DNA of 49,882 bases from a virus, in IMG/VR virus record IMGVR_UViG_3300017605_000543, positions 1 through 49,882 of that record, one strand, 5' to 3'. Shown one piece after another: positions 1 to 8,071 of this stretch (positions are counted from its first letter, which is position 1; each line of letters starts with the position of its first letter). Under the pieces are notes generated by a model, which ran no database searches, was not told the origin of the DNA, and saw only the letters and a list, made by a program, of their open reading frames with translations. Position numbers and translations under genes: made by a program.

Positions 1-44
1 CGCCAGGCAAAGCAGCGTGATCAGCCGATGCAGCCGCGGTTTCA
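1..44. repeat. Terminal direct repeat, left copy (contig overlap)
   Basis: Bases 1-44 are identical to 49839-49882. The portal reading frame continues without interruption from base 1 into 49838 when the ends are joined, so the two copies are one stretch of a circular or permuted molecule rather than a biological duplication. Confidence 0.95.
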
Positions 45-1191
45 AGATGTCCTCTTGCGCCGCTGACACGGTGTCGTACCAGCCGCGGATGTCTGACTCA
101 CCTGTCGCGTTCATCCCGGCGGGCGAACGCCCGTACAGCAGAGTGAGCGGCATTTCTGCGGCCGATGCGATCCGCATCATGATCTTGTCGATCACTTCGG
201 ATAAACCCGCAAACGACGTGCTCACACGCTCGAATTTTTCCTTTTCCGCATCGATCGGGATCGCTCGAGCCACCGACCGCGCCATGTCCATGGCGGCCAG
301 GCGCGTGCGGAGCTCATCCATGCGGCCGGCGGCCAGCAGGTCTAGCAAGTTGGCGATGTGGAACACGCCTTGCGACGCGTCTGTCATGAGATGCGCCAGC
401 GACTGCCAACCCGTGGCGGACTGCTGCAGCGCTCCGTATGCGGCTTGCAACACGCTATCTTCCCACTCCGTGACCGATGGCTGTGTGTTGCGCGCGGTCA
501 AAGCACCGTCGAACAAGATCAGCCGGCTTGCGTGCACGTCCACGGTCGTGCCCAGCTGATCCGGCGTTTGCCGCTGGGCGGTCGATATGCCGGTACGATA
601 CACCGTGTAAATCTCGGGCTCATCATACCCGGCTTGTGTCACATCCAACCCGCGCGCCTTGACCACCATCTGCGGCCGCTTGACGACGTTCAAAAAAGAC
701 ACGGTGCTGATGTTGGATTCGTCCAGCGGCTGATCGGGCCTGCGGCCGTCTTGGGCGCCCACGTACAGGCCGGAGCCGCCACCGTACAGGCGAGCCCAGA
801 TCCAACCGTTACGCAGGCGCGCATCCGCCTGCAGGGCTTTCAACTTGTCTAGCAGCTCCCGCTCGACATCGGCGCCGGATGCATCGTCGTCGTCGCCCGC
901 ATCGGCTGCGGCGGCGTACTCGTCGTCGCCCTCCCCCACTTCGTTGTCGGCTTCGAGCTCTATACGGTAGCCGCGGCGCAAAGCTTCCTGCGGCAACTTG
1001 CTGACGATCTTGCGCGCGGTGTCGTCGTCGTTGAAAAGCGACTCGAGCGCACCATCACCAAGCCGTTCGCCCGGCGTCATGCGCGTGTGCGTGACCTTGT
1101 CTCGCGTGGTGCCCAACCCTGTCAGCAGGTTGACCCACGAATCCGTGCGCGTGACGGTGGCTGCGATTTCGGCTGACAGGTTTTCAGTCAT
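1..1191 (-). CDS. Portal protein, N-terminal 397 codons (DUF1073 / Acb1-like N-terminal family); continues at 49838
   Basis: The portal forms the dodecameric DNA channel at the capsid vertex and docks the terminase. The frame opens with ATG at 1191, in an ATGA overlap with the terL stop, and runs off base 1; it resumes in frame at 49838 and ends at 48537, giving about 830 aa. The family signature is clear near residues 350-375: a PLTLLYGRSPAGMNATGE-type segment followed by a D-R-W-Y stretch. An acidic loop (EADNEVGEGDDEYAAAADAG) lies near residues 80-100. The Pfam name links this family to the anti-CBASS protein Acb1, but here terminase adjacency and length indicate a portal. It is translationally coupled to terL. 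Confidence 0.9.
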   Translation of the reverse strand, partial: MTENLSAEIAATVTRTDSWVNLLTGLGTTRDKVTHTRMTPGERLGDGALESLFNDDDTARKIVSKLPQEALRRGYRIELEADNEVGEGDDEYAAAADAGDDDDASGADVERELLDKLKALQADARLRNGWIWARLYGGGSGLYVGAQDGRRPDQPLDESNISTVSFLNVVKRPQMVVKARGLDVTQAGYDEPEIYTVYRTGISTAQRQTPDQLGTTVDVHASRLILFDGALTARNTQPSVTEWEDSVLQAAYGALQQSATGWQSLAHLMTDASQGVFHIANLLDLLAAGRMDELRTRLAAMDMARSVARAIPIDAEKEKFERVSTSFAGLSEVIDKIMMRIASAAEMPLTLLYGRSPAGMNATGESDIRGWYDTVSAAQEDILKPRLHRLITLLCLA

Positions 1192-2600
1192 GCGATCAGC
1201 TCATCTTTGATGTTAGCCATGGCCATCTCGTAGATCCGCACGTTCGCCTGCGACAGCGCGCGGAATGCCCGCGACGATGCGTCAACGATATCGGAGTGCT
1301 TGCCCTCGGGGAATGCTTCGAGCTCACCTAAAAACTCGTCATTCCAGGGCCCACGCACGATATCCACGGCGCCAGCTTCCACCTGCGTGCTGAATGGGCC
1401 CGCGTAGGCGAGTTTGTTCTGGTTCGCGATTTCTGAGTCAACCCAGTACCCAGACAGCCATTGCTTTGTGAGTGTCATGTCGACAACGCCCGCTTGCGCT
1501 GGGTCCTGCCACATGCAGATCTTGACGCCCCGGCCGTCTTGCGTGGCCATGCGGCGGATCGCTTCGAGCACCGTCTGCGGCGATCCTCGCAGCGATTCGA
1601 CATGCAGCACCACGTACCGGCCCGCGCGCGTGACACCCATTTTGACGCCACGCGTCCAGCATGGATCGGGATTGCCCGGCCCTGGCTTGGTCGCCGCCTT
1701 GTCCCATCCACGCACCACCTGCACGAATTCGCGCTCATGCGGTGCGGCTTCGATCACGCGGAACCACGATCTTTGGAAGTACAGGCCCGCAGCCGGGCGT
1801 ATGTTCCAATTGCCGCCCTGGCCGTTGCCTAGAAGCCGCTCACGATCAACGCGCGGCAGCGACAGCAAGCGCGCGCGGTAGCCGGGATCGAGTTTCAACA
1901 AGATCTTGTTGTCCGCAAGCCGGCCCAAAATGAAGGTAAACGACATCGGCCGCTCAGTTTGCTCGGGAAATTTGGCCCGCAACGCATCTTCGGACGTCGC
2001 CCAGTGCATGGCGTCGCCGATGCGATAGAAGTAGCGCACCACGCCGCTACGCTCCGGCCGTGCGTACTCGCCTGCTTTGTCGAGCCACCAGCGGATCATG
2101 GGCTTGACCCACGAATCCGGATCCGGATTCATCGTCGCCCGCACGTACGACTTGACGCCTGATGTCGAGCGGCAGCGGCTTACCAAATACCAAAATTGGC
2201 CCTCGCTAAAGTGTGTCAGCTCATCGAAGCCGACGAATGAGTAGCCCTTGCCTTGATGCGCTAACTTCGTGTTTTCGTACTGCAGATGCGACAGCTGCAC
2301 CGTGGCGCCTGACTTAAACGTCGCCTTGAGCACCGGGCTTTCAGTCAGGCGCGCGCCCAGCGCCGGGTACCACTCCCGCATGAGCTCCCACAGCGAGCCA
2401 GGGCCCTCGAGCTGCGGCGAAGTGCGGCGAAACAATATCCCGCCGCTGCGTGGGATGTCGTGGCACCGCAGTCCCTCAAGGACAAGCCCGGCCGTCTTGC
2501 TCGAGCCCGCTTCACCGCCATAAAACACGATGTCAGCTTGGGAGGATAGAAAAGCCTCTTGTGAGCCAGGTTGTGGGGCGATGCGGACGGCGGCGGTCAC
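1188..2600 (-). CDS. terL: Terminase large subunit (packaging ATPase and nuclease)
   Basis: This 470-aa motor protein translocates DNA into the prohead and cuts the concatemer. The N-terminal ATPase shows a Walker A GGEAGSSKT at residues 28-36 and a Walker B FVGFDE at 122-127, followed by a coupling region with ATMNPDPDSW near 155-164. The C-terminal RNase H-like nuclease shows the first acidic residue in GWDKAATK (D300) and a late HSDIVDASS motif near 445-453. The start is GTG at 2600 in a GTGA overlap with the upstream gene, and the stop overlaps the portal start. Length and motif order are normal for the Terminase_6 type. Confidence 0.95.
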   Translation of the reverse strand: MTAAVRIAPQPGSQEAFLSSQADIVFYGGEAGSSKTAGLVLEGLRCHDIPRSGGILFRRTSPQLEGPGSLWELMREWYPALGARLTESPVLKATFKSGATVQLSHLQYENTKLAHQGKGYSFVGFDELTHFSEGQFWYLVSRCRSTSGVKSYVRATMNPDPDSWVKPMIRWWLDKAGEYARPERSGVVRYFYRIGDAMHWATSEDALRAKFPEQTERPMSFTFILGRLADNKILLKLDPGYRARLLSLPRVDRERLLGNGQGGNWNIRPAAGLYFQRSWFRVIEAAPHEREFVQVVRGWDKAATKPGPGNPDPCWTRGVKMGVTRAGRYVVLHVESLRGSPQTVLEAIRRMATQDGRGVKICMWQDPAQAGVVDMTLTKQWLSGYWVDSEIANQNKLAYAGPFSTQVEAGAVDIVRGPWNDEFLGELEAFPEGKHSDIVDASSRAFRALSQANVRIYEMAMANIKDELIA

Positions 2601-3226
2601 GCGTCCAATGGCTCCGGCTTAGGCGCTGCACCACGCGCCATATCGGTGATCGGCGTGTCACTGCGCTTCTGCCTCGACTCGCCGTGCAAGCTTAGAAGCC
2701 GACGCTCGCGCGAGTGGTTAGTCAGTGCTTCTGCACATCTTATAGCCAAATCGCACGCCTGCTCACTCATCCCGTTGGACATCTGCGCGATATAGAGCTT
2801 CGCCCGCGTCAAAAGCTCACCTGCCGCCGCCACGACGTTTGACTGTGCCTGCCTAACATCATTCTCAAGGCGCAAAAGCTCCGCCCGCGCACTGGCCACG
2901 CGACGCTCCAGATCCCTGCGTTCGGCTTCCAATGAGTGGAAAAGCTTTTCCGTATTCAGATGCATGGCCCTTTGACGGGCTTCAAGGTTTGCTATCCCCC
3001 TTTCGATCTCTGCCTTCCGGTGCACGACTTCCGTTACCGCCTTTTCATAGGCGATTCGCTCATATTCATCGCGCTCCGCCACCCGTGCGGGATCGTGACG
3101 AAAACACATGCCGCCAGGACTAACGACGGCTTGACATGGGTTTCCGATTCCGTTCAAAACTCCGCAGCGACCGATCCCACGCTCAGCATCGCGCTCCGCA
3201 CGCTTTTCCAGGTTTATTTTTGCCAT
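2597..3226 (-). CDS. Zinc-motif plus coiled-coil protein, function unknown
   Basis: The start is the ATG at 3226, which shares one base with the upstream stop (TGATG); a longer reading upstream of this start is arginine-rich and not credible. The 209-aa product starts MAKINLEK. Residues about 20-45 carry a Cys/His cluster (RCGVLNGIGNPCQ ... GMCFRHDP) that could bind one zinc, as in small phage HNH- or HGG-like modules. Residues about 60-140 are strongly heptad-like and charged (ERDEYERIAYEKAVTE, LEAERRDLERR), predicting a long coiled coil. It lies between the small and large terminase genes, so a packaging accessory role is possible but unproven. Confidence 0.75.
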   Translation of the reverse strand: MAKINLEKRAERDAERGIGRCGVLNGIGNPCQAVVSPGGMCFRHDPARVAERDEYERIAYEKAVTEVVHRKAEIERGIANLEARQRAMHLNTEKLFHSLEAERRDLERRVASARAELLRLENDVRQAQSNVVAAAGELLTRAKLYIAQMSNGMSEQACDLAIRCAEALTNHSRERRLLSLHGESRQKRSDTPITDMARGAAPKPEPLDA

Positions 3227-3462
3227 CACGCCAAGCCCTCCCGCGCCGCCCACCAGTGCTTGATCACCAGCTTGCCGCGCGCGTTGGCTTTGGCGTCGTA
3301 CACTTCGGAGTCGTCGTGCACGACAGACTTGGGTATCCACACGTAGAACGGCACGCGCGCGGTACGTGGCACCCGCACGAAGATCGCAAGCGGCGTTTCG
3401 GCGGCGCACTCCGCATCCGCGAAAGTCTCGGGCTCTGCGTCTAGGTCCGTTTGGCTCATCAT
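3226..3462 (-). CDS. Small conserved-type phage protein, unknown function
   Basis: The 78-aa product has an acidic N-terminus and a compact core around VPFYVWIPKSVVHDDSEVY followed by GKLVIKHWWA. That core resembles short proteins often found in phage DNA-metabolism or packaging operons, but no function is recognised. It overlaps its upstream neighbour by ATGA (3462-3459) and its downstream neighbour by TGATG, so it belongs to the terminase operon. ATG at 3459 is an alternative start one codon later. Confidence 0.75.
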   Translation of the reverse strand: MMSQTDLDAEPETFADAECAAETPLAIFVRVPRTARVPFYVWIPKSVVHDDSEVYDAKANARGKLVIKHWWAAREGLA

Positions 3463-3653
3463 GGCTGTTTCCCTTTCTGCTTTCGTTGCAGGCGAGCCAG
3501 AGCGGCCACCCTGCGGCGTTGCCTGCGATTCACGACCGGCACCGGCATGGGCTGCTGCGATCGCTGCTTTGCAGCGCGCACTCGCGACTCAATATCCCGA
3601 AGTTGGCTCTCAGAAAGAGGCGTTTTCTCATCGATACCGATCAGACGTTGCAT
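3459..3653 (-). CDS. Small basic protein in the terminase operon
   Basis: The 64-aa product has a helical N-terminus (LSESQLRDIESRVRAAKQ) and a very basic tail (NRRQRRRVAALARLQRKQK), consistent with nucleic-acid binding. Its start is 3 bp from the small-terminase stop and its stop overlaps the next start by ATGA. It is unrecognised; the basic tail and position suggest a packaging or DNA-associated accessory. Confidence 0.65.
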   Translation of the reverse strand: MQRLIGIDEKTPLSESQLRDIESRVRAAKQRSQQPMPVPVVNRRQRRRVAALARLQRKQKGKQP

Positions 3654-3656
3654 CGC

Positions 3657-4151
3657 CTAGCCTTTCCCGTTCGTGGTCGTGGTCGTCGTCGCGTCCGGCC
3701 TGCGGCCGTTGTCCGGCAAATAAAACTCAACCTTGGCGTGGGTGTCGCCGCTGCCATCCGCAGCCGCGCCTGGCCCGCGTAGCGTGACCGTAGCGATACC
3801 CCCACCGCCCTGGCCGCGCTGGCCGTACGTGAGTGGGTTTTTCTTTTCTAGCGACCACGCCGCAGCCTTCCAATCGCCTGCGAGCTCCGCGCGCGTGACC
3901 ACCGACTGCGAGCGCAACGTGTCGCGCGCTTGCGCCTTACGCACGGCCACCGCGAAATCGTAGTAACGCCGATCCTCTTTCGGTCCGCCGGTTTCCTCAT
4001 ACTTGGCACCGCGCGCCATCCAGTTCTGGTATGTGGTCTGCGAAATGCCGGCGGCTTCGATGGCGTGGTACGTGTAGCCACCTTGCCGGATTGCTTGAGT
4101 GATCTCCGCCTGGAGCTCTTTCGTGAGCTTGGAGTTTGCGCCGCGTGGCAT
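3657..4151 (-). CDS. terS: Terminase small subunit (DNA recognition)
   Basis: TerS proteins recognise the packaging site and present DNA to TerL. The ATG at 4151 (MPRGANSKLTKELQAEI) is preferred over an upstream in-frame ATG because it follows the preceding stop at 4156. The 164-aa protein has an N-terminal helix-turn-helix (ITQAIRQGGYTYHAIEAAGISQTTYQNWMARG), as in Terminase_2/HTH_Tnp small subunits. A helical oligomerisation segment follows (DFAVAVRKAQARDTLRSQ), then AAAWSLEKKNPLTYGQR, a typical TerS element. The tail is Gly- and Thr-rich. Confidence 0.85.
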   Translation of the reverse strand: MPRGANSKLTKELQAEITQAIRQGGYTYHAIEAAGISQTTYQNWMARGAKYEETGGPKEDRRYYDFAVAVRKAQARDTLRSQSVVTRAELAGDWKAAAWSLEKKNPLTYGQRGQGGGGIATVTLRGPGAAADGSGDTHAKVEFYLPDNGRRPDATTTTTTNGKG

Positions 4152-4155
4152 GGCA

Positions 4156-4503
4156 TCACCGCGCCAGCGCGGCACGCACCGCGGCGTCTTTCGATTCGAG
4201 CAACTTCCGCAGAGCGACCGTGCGCTCTGCGCAGCGCGGCAAGTTGTCCATGATGAATTCAGCCAGCACCGCGAACTGGGCGCTCACAGTCGCCAGCGTG
4301 GGCGGCAGGTGCTTGTATGAGAAATACTGCAGGATTGGCTCGAAAGCCTGCGGCGGTGGTGCCGGTGGTGTGCTGGGCGGCGTGGGCTCGTTTGATGTGT
4401 CGGTGGGCTCGGTGGGCTCGTCTGACATGTCCAGTTGTCCTTTCGTGATCGTGATGTAGGCAAACTTGCCGCTGTCCAAACGGATGCGCAAATGGTTGGA
4501 CAT
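4156..4503 (-). CDS. Small protein with an Acb2/Tad1-like helical hairpin (candidate cyclic-nucleotide sponge)
   Basis: The start is ATG at 4503, five bases after the stop of the methyltransferase gene; upstream in-frame sequence is only a shadow of that gene. The 115-aa product has a short N-terminal segment with LRIRLDSGKFAYITITKGQ, a disordered Pro/Thr-rich linker (about 30-50), and a C-terminal hairpin with FSYKHLPPTLATVSAQF, LAEFIMDNLP and ERTVALRKLLESKDAAVRA. This pattern matches the short phage proteins I associate with the Acb2/Tad1 hairpin family, whose characterised members sequester cyclic signals of CBASS or Thoeris. The family assignment is from memory of the motif and was not searched. 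Confidence 0.6.
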   Translation of the reverse strand: MSNHLRIRLDSGKFAYITITKGQLDMSDEPTEPTDTSNEPTPPSTPPAPPPQAFEPILQYFSYKHLPPTLATVSAQFAVLAEFIMDNLPRCAERTVALRKLLESKDAAVRAALAR

Positions 4504-4508
4504 CGGTG

Positions 4509-5723
4509 TTAGCCCCGTTCGGCTTTCTTCCCGGTTACAGCTTGCCAGCGTTCGATGATCACATCGCAGTATGCAGGCGAGATCTCGAGCGCCACGCACG
4601 TGCGGTCTAGTTGCTCCGCGGCGATCAGCGTGGTGCCGGATCCGCAAAACGGATCGTACACGACATCGCCTGACATCCCGTGATTGCGTATCGGCCTGGC
4701 CATGCACTCGAGCGGCTTTTGCGCTGAGTGCGTGGTTTCTTCGTTGGTATCGGTCGGACGATTCGAGATTTCCCACACCGTCGATTGCGTACGGTCGCCC
4801 GCCCAGCGCGCGGACGTGCCCTCACGCACGGCGTAAAAGCATGGCTCGTGCTGCCAGTGGTAGTGCCCACGGCCTGGCACCAGCCGGCCTTTCTTCCATA
4901 TGATTTGCGTACGCACACGCAGCGACGCCGATCCCAAGTCAACCTGTACACCCGCGCCGTTCGTGCCGCCGTGCCACACGTAAGCGACCGCACCCGTAAA
5001 CAGTTTGTATGCTTCAGGCCACGAACTGCGATCGTCGTTTTCAATCTTGCCCGTTCGCTCGCGCGTTACACCCTTGGGATTCATCCCGGATGCCTTTCGC
5101 CATGCGGCGTCGTACTGCACGCCATACGGCGGATCAGTCACCATGATAAAAGGCTCTAGCTTCGCCCTGGCCAGCGCCACGTGCTTCGCGTCCGTAGCAT
5201 CGCCACACACCAGCCGATGCCGACCGAGCAGCCACAGATCGCCCGCCTGCGTGACGGGCTCGGTGGGCGGCGTGGGCGCATCGTCGTCTGCGAGCTCCGT
5301 ACTCGAGCGAATCAGCCGCTCCATTTCTCGCAGGTCTTTGTCAACCCAACCCGCAAGCATCTGATCGCCCAGATCGTACGACCGCAGCAGTTCATGCAGC
5401 TCCGGCGTATCCCACTCTGCGAGCTCACCTAACCGATTGTCTGCGAGGGCCAGCAGGTGCGCTTCCCTCTCGGACAAATCCACGAAACGCACCGGCACAC
5501 GTTCCAACTTCAAAGACTGCGCAGCTTTCCAGCGCGTATGGCCCGCGATGATTTCGCGCGTGGCCAACCTGGCCACGATCGGCGCCGCGAAGCCGAACCG
5601 CTTGATCGATTCGGCGACCTTGACCACCGGTTCGCCATCGTTTTTGCGCGGGTTTTTGGCCCACGGTCGCAGCGATGCGATGTCTACCCATTCGGCGGCC
5701 GGAGCTGTGTTGTTCTCAGTCAT
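4509..5723 (-). CDS. ParB/Sulfiredoxin-fold domain fused to a DNA methyltransferase
   Basis: The start is ATG at 5723, in an ATGA overlap with the upstream nuclease-like gene. The 404-aa product has an N-terminal ParB-like domain (SLRPWAKNPRKND; IIAGHTRWKAA at 59-68; LADNRL at 93-98) and a C-terminal amino-methyltransferase with DPPY at 197-200 and DPFCGSGTT at 357-365. The DPPY-before-FxGxG order is the beta-type permutation, so it should methylate adenine N6 or cytosine N4. Such ParB-methyltransferase fusions are common orphan phage methylases. Coupling to an adjacent nuclease-like gene also allows a restriction-modification-like pair. Confidence 0.9.
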   Translation of the reverse strand: MTENNTAPAAEWVDIASLRPWAKNPRKNDGEPVVKVAESIKRFGFAAPIVARLATREIIAGHTRWKAAQSLKLERVPVRFVDLSEREAHLLALADNRLGELAEWDTPELHELLRSYDLGDQMLAGWVDKDLREMERLIRSSTELADDDAPTPPTEPVTQAGDLWLLGRHRLVCGDATDAKHVALARAKLEPFIMVTDPPYGVQYDAAWRKASGMNPKGVTRERTGKIENDDRSSWPEAYKLFTGAVAYVWHGGTNGAGVQVDLGSASLRVRTQIIWKKGRLVPGRGHYHWQHEPCFYAVREGTSARWAGDRTQSTVWEISNRPTDTNEETTHSAQKPLECMARPIRNHGMSGDVVYDPFCGSGTTLIAAEQLDRTCVALEISPAYCDVIIERWQAVTGKKAERG

Positions 5724-6349
5724 GTCAGCCCCTGCTCTGCTTTCCATGTCTCGAATCGTTCGCCGATTTGTATGTATTCGATGTCTGCATTTCGCAGCGA
5801 ATTGACGGCGGCAGCGTGCAACCGTTGCGGAGTCACCAGCACCGAACGAAGCACCTTTTTGCGCTCGCCCTGCATCTTCTCTAGCGTTTGCCTATACAAA
5901 CGAAGCTGCCGAATAACCTCACCAATGCTGGAAACGCTCGATTTCACTTCCACAAGGATTCGCGGCAGGTGCCAACTGTCGCTGATCCATACGACTTCCG
6001 GCGGACCTTCGCATTCTCGGATTTCGACAAGCTCAGCAACCAATCGATCCCTTTCAATGCCGTTCCATCCAACATCGCGCGGATACCGAAAGTACCTAAA
6101 AGATTCTTCGACTCTAATCAAAAGGTCTACAAATCCGACCTTGAAACCCCTCTCGCCACTCAAGAGATATTCCATCTCGGTTTGAGCGTGGCGATAGCAA
6201 ACGCCCGGAGTTTCCCCCGTGACCCGCCGCACAAATTCCTCTGCGTGCGCTTCGATGTACTGGCAGATATAGTCATGCTCCCGCGTGAACCGATCTAGGT
6301 CGCGAACGTCAAGCCGCGACGCCAGCGTGTTGCCGTGCGCGTGGCTCAT
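5720..6349 (-). CDS. PD-(D/E)XK-like nuclease, probable
   Basis: The 209-aa product has the acidic/lysine arrangement of a PD-(D/E)XK fold: E60 in TEMEYLL, D75 in GFVDLLIRV, E134 and K136 in RILVEVKSS, then a helix IGEVIRQLRLYRQ with Q148, followed by SVLVTP. No family name is recognised. The stop overlaps the start of the ParB-methyltransferase by ATGA, so the two should be translationally coupled. The domain could be a restriction-type or repair nuclease, or a degenerate DNA-binding version. The sequence is less GC-rich than its neighbours, which would fit transfer. Confidence 0.65.
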   Translation of the reverse strand: MSHAHGNTLASRLDVRDLDRFTREHDYICQYIEAHAEEFVRRVTGETPGVCYRHAQTEMEYLLSGERGFKVGFVDLLIRVEESFRYFRYPRDVGWNGIERDRLVAELVEIRECEGPPEVVWISDSWHLPRILVEVKSSVSSIGEVIRQLRLYRQTLEKMQGERKKVLRSVLVTPQRLHAAAVNSLRNADIEYIQIGERFETWKAEQGLT

Positions 6350-6389
6350 GATCGCGCCCGTTTCTTCGTGTCAGTTTCCGCGCGTATCA

Positions 6390-6719
6390 TCATGCATCCT
6401 TTTGCTTTTGCTCGACAAATCCCGCTCGAGCCCTGATTGTGTCACGTCGTATGCGTCTGACAGTTCGACGCACCGCGATCCGCGCCATCGCGCATGCGTC
6501 GCCACGATCAATCGCGTACCCAATACCGAGCACGATCTCACCACGCGACACGTACACGACCCAACCCACGCCATCGTGCCACTGCTGGATACGCCACACC
6601 GTCGCGCGCGGTGGCGGTGGCAGCGGTTCACCGAACAACAAGACCTGCAGCCACACCTTGAACCACTGCCACGCACGCCAGGCGTGGGACGCCTTGACTG
6701 CGACCGCCGCCACGGTCAC
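6390..6719 (-). CDS. Hypothetical protein
   Basis: The start is GTG at 6719, in a GTGA overlap with the stop of the RuvC-methyltransferase gene; a GTG at 6728 is also in frame. The 109-aa product has a Trp-rich N-terminal third (HAWRAWQWFKVWLQVLLFGEP) that could be membrane-associated, a short Pro run, a beta-rich middle (ATVWRIQQWHDGVGWVVYVS) and a basic C-terminal helix (RIAVRRTVRRIRR). I do not recognise it. A role at the membrane is speculative. Confidence 0.6.
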   Translation of the reverse strand: MTVAAVAVKASHAWRAWQWFKVWLQVLLFGEPLPPPPRATVWRIQQWHDGVGWVVYVSRGEIVLGIGYAIDRGDACAMARIAVRRTVRRIRRDTIRARAGFVEQKQKDA

Positions 6720-8071
6720 AGCCGCCACGGCTCGAGCTCCACGTATTCACGCCCGGCCGGCACTTCGCCCGGCGCACGTGCCACGATTTCAAAAGCCATG
6801 TAATCAGTCTTGCCGCCGCTAGCTGCATCCGTGCGACCGAATGACGGCCGCAGCACCAGCGGTGCCAGGCGCGTGATCCGCGTAACAGACCAAAGCGTTT
6901 CGTGTCTTTCCTTGCCGTGCAGTAACGACGTCTTGAAGATCCCGCACACGCGTCGCGAATACTTGAGCGCGTGCACGATGAAAGCTTCCGCTTTACCGAG
7001 CTCATACGGCGGATTCATCAGGCACAGATCGAAGATGTCCGGCCCGCCGCCGGCCAAAAAATCCCCGCACCGTGCAGTGATGGTGACGCCCGGCGGCGTG
7101 CGCATCGCTGCCAGGATCGCCACGTTCGCAGGATCCAAGTCGATGGCCGTGATCTGCGTACACGCATGCGGTGCGGCCAACACGGGCTCTAGCAGCGCGC
7201 CCAAGCCGGCAGAGGGCTCGAGCACGGTCACGGGCTCGCCGCCCTGCAGCGCCCACCGCCACAGCGCTGCAGCTGCTTTGGGCGGTGTGTACCACTGCGA
7301 CCTTTCCCGCTGCTCGCGCGTCAACTTCCGCTGGTTCACCACGACCACGCGCGGCAGGTCTGCACGCTGCGACGGTGCGCCATCCGGTGCGAGCACCGGT
7401 TTACGCGCGCCAGGCTGCACGGTCACCGCATCACGCCCAAGCACCGCGCCAACTTCCGGAGCTCGCTCCGCCCACACGCCGATCAAGATCGCGGCCGATT
7501 CATCGGGCCCGGTGGGCCCGCCCACCAGCGCCTGCGCTGTCGTACGTTCGTGTTCGCGGATCACATCACGCCGCATACTTGTGTACGCCGGTCCGAGTAC
7601 GTGACGCCGCCACCGCGATGGCTCGATTTTGACGACTCGCCGCTCATGCAGTCCGACCGCTCGCCAGGCCGTGAGCCACCGCTCCCGCGCCGCACCGAGG
7701 GCCATCAAAACGGCTTTGTTACCCCCATACGGTGATTCCAGAACAAGCACCGGTGCGAGCCCCAAAGCTTGGGCGTCGTGCACGAACCACCGCACAATGT
7801 ACGACAGCGCATCACTGTCCAGGCTTTCAACCTCACCATACGCAGACTGCACACCTGCGTAGCGTGCCGACCACCCAGATCGCCCGGCGGTGTCGACCGC
7901 GAGCACGGCACAGCGCCAGGGCAGTGCGGCGTACCCCCGTAGTCGCACCAGCTGGGCCTGCGTTGGCTTCCGGCGTGGCGGCCGGCGCACGTACGCGGTA
8001 GCCCGCTTGCGTGGCGCCTGGCGCCGTCCAGGTGCCTTCGTGACTGCGCGCTGTGTTCTAGTCGCACTCAT
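6716..8071 (-). CDS. RuvC-like resolvase domain fused to an N6-adenine DNA methyltransferase
   Basis: The start is ATG at 8071 in an ATGA overlap with the upstream gene, giving 451 aa. Residues 1-45 are basic. Residues about 55-200 look like a RuvC-type RNase H fold: D60 in VLAVDTAGRSGW, E112 in LVLESPYGG, KIEPSRWRRHVLG near 148-160 and D190 in GPDESAAILIG. The C-terminal half has methyltransferase motif I VLEPSAGLG (283-291), AIDLDP (309-314) and NPPY (353-356), diagnostic of adenine-N6 methylases. Both active sites appear intact. A single protein that could resolve branched DNA and methylate adenines is unusual. Confidence 0.85.
   Translation of the reverse strand: MSATRTQRAVTKAPGRRQAPRKRATAYVRRPPRRKPTQAQLVRLRGYAALPWRCAVLAVDTAGRSGWSARYAGVQSAYGEVESLDSDALSYIVRWFVHDAQALGLAPVLVLESPYGGNKAVLMALGAARERWLTAWRAVGLHERRVVKIEPSRWRRHVLGPAYTSMRRDVIREHERTTAQALVGGPTGPDESAAILIGVWAERAPEVGAVLGRDAVTVQPGARKPVLAPDGAPSQRADLPRVVVVNQRKLTREQRERSQWYTPPKAAAALWRWALQGGEPVTVLEPSAGLGALLEPVLAAPHACTQITAIDLDPANVAILAAMRTPPGVTITARCGDFLAGGGPDIFDLCLMNPPYELGKAEAFIVHALKYSRRVCGIFKTSLLHGKERHETLWSVTRITRLAPLVLRPSFGRTDAASGGKTDYMAFEIVARAPGEVPAGREYVELEPWRL

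Noticed and set aside
1-44. Terminal 44-bp repeat as a true direct terminal repeat or cos end
   Set aside because: The portal frame runs through the junction when the copies are merged, so it is a contig overlap of a circular or permuted genome.
2597-3409. Extended 270-aa version of the zinc/coiled-coil protein
   Set aside because: The extra N-terminus is the shadow of the upstream gene; TGATG coupling at 3226 gives a clear start.
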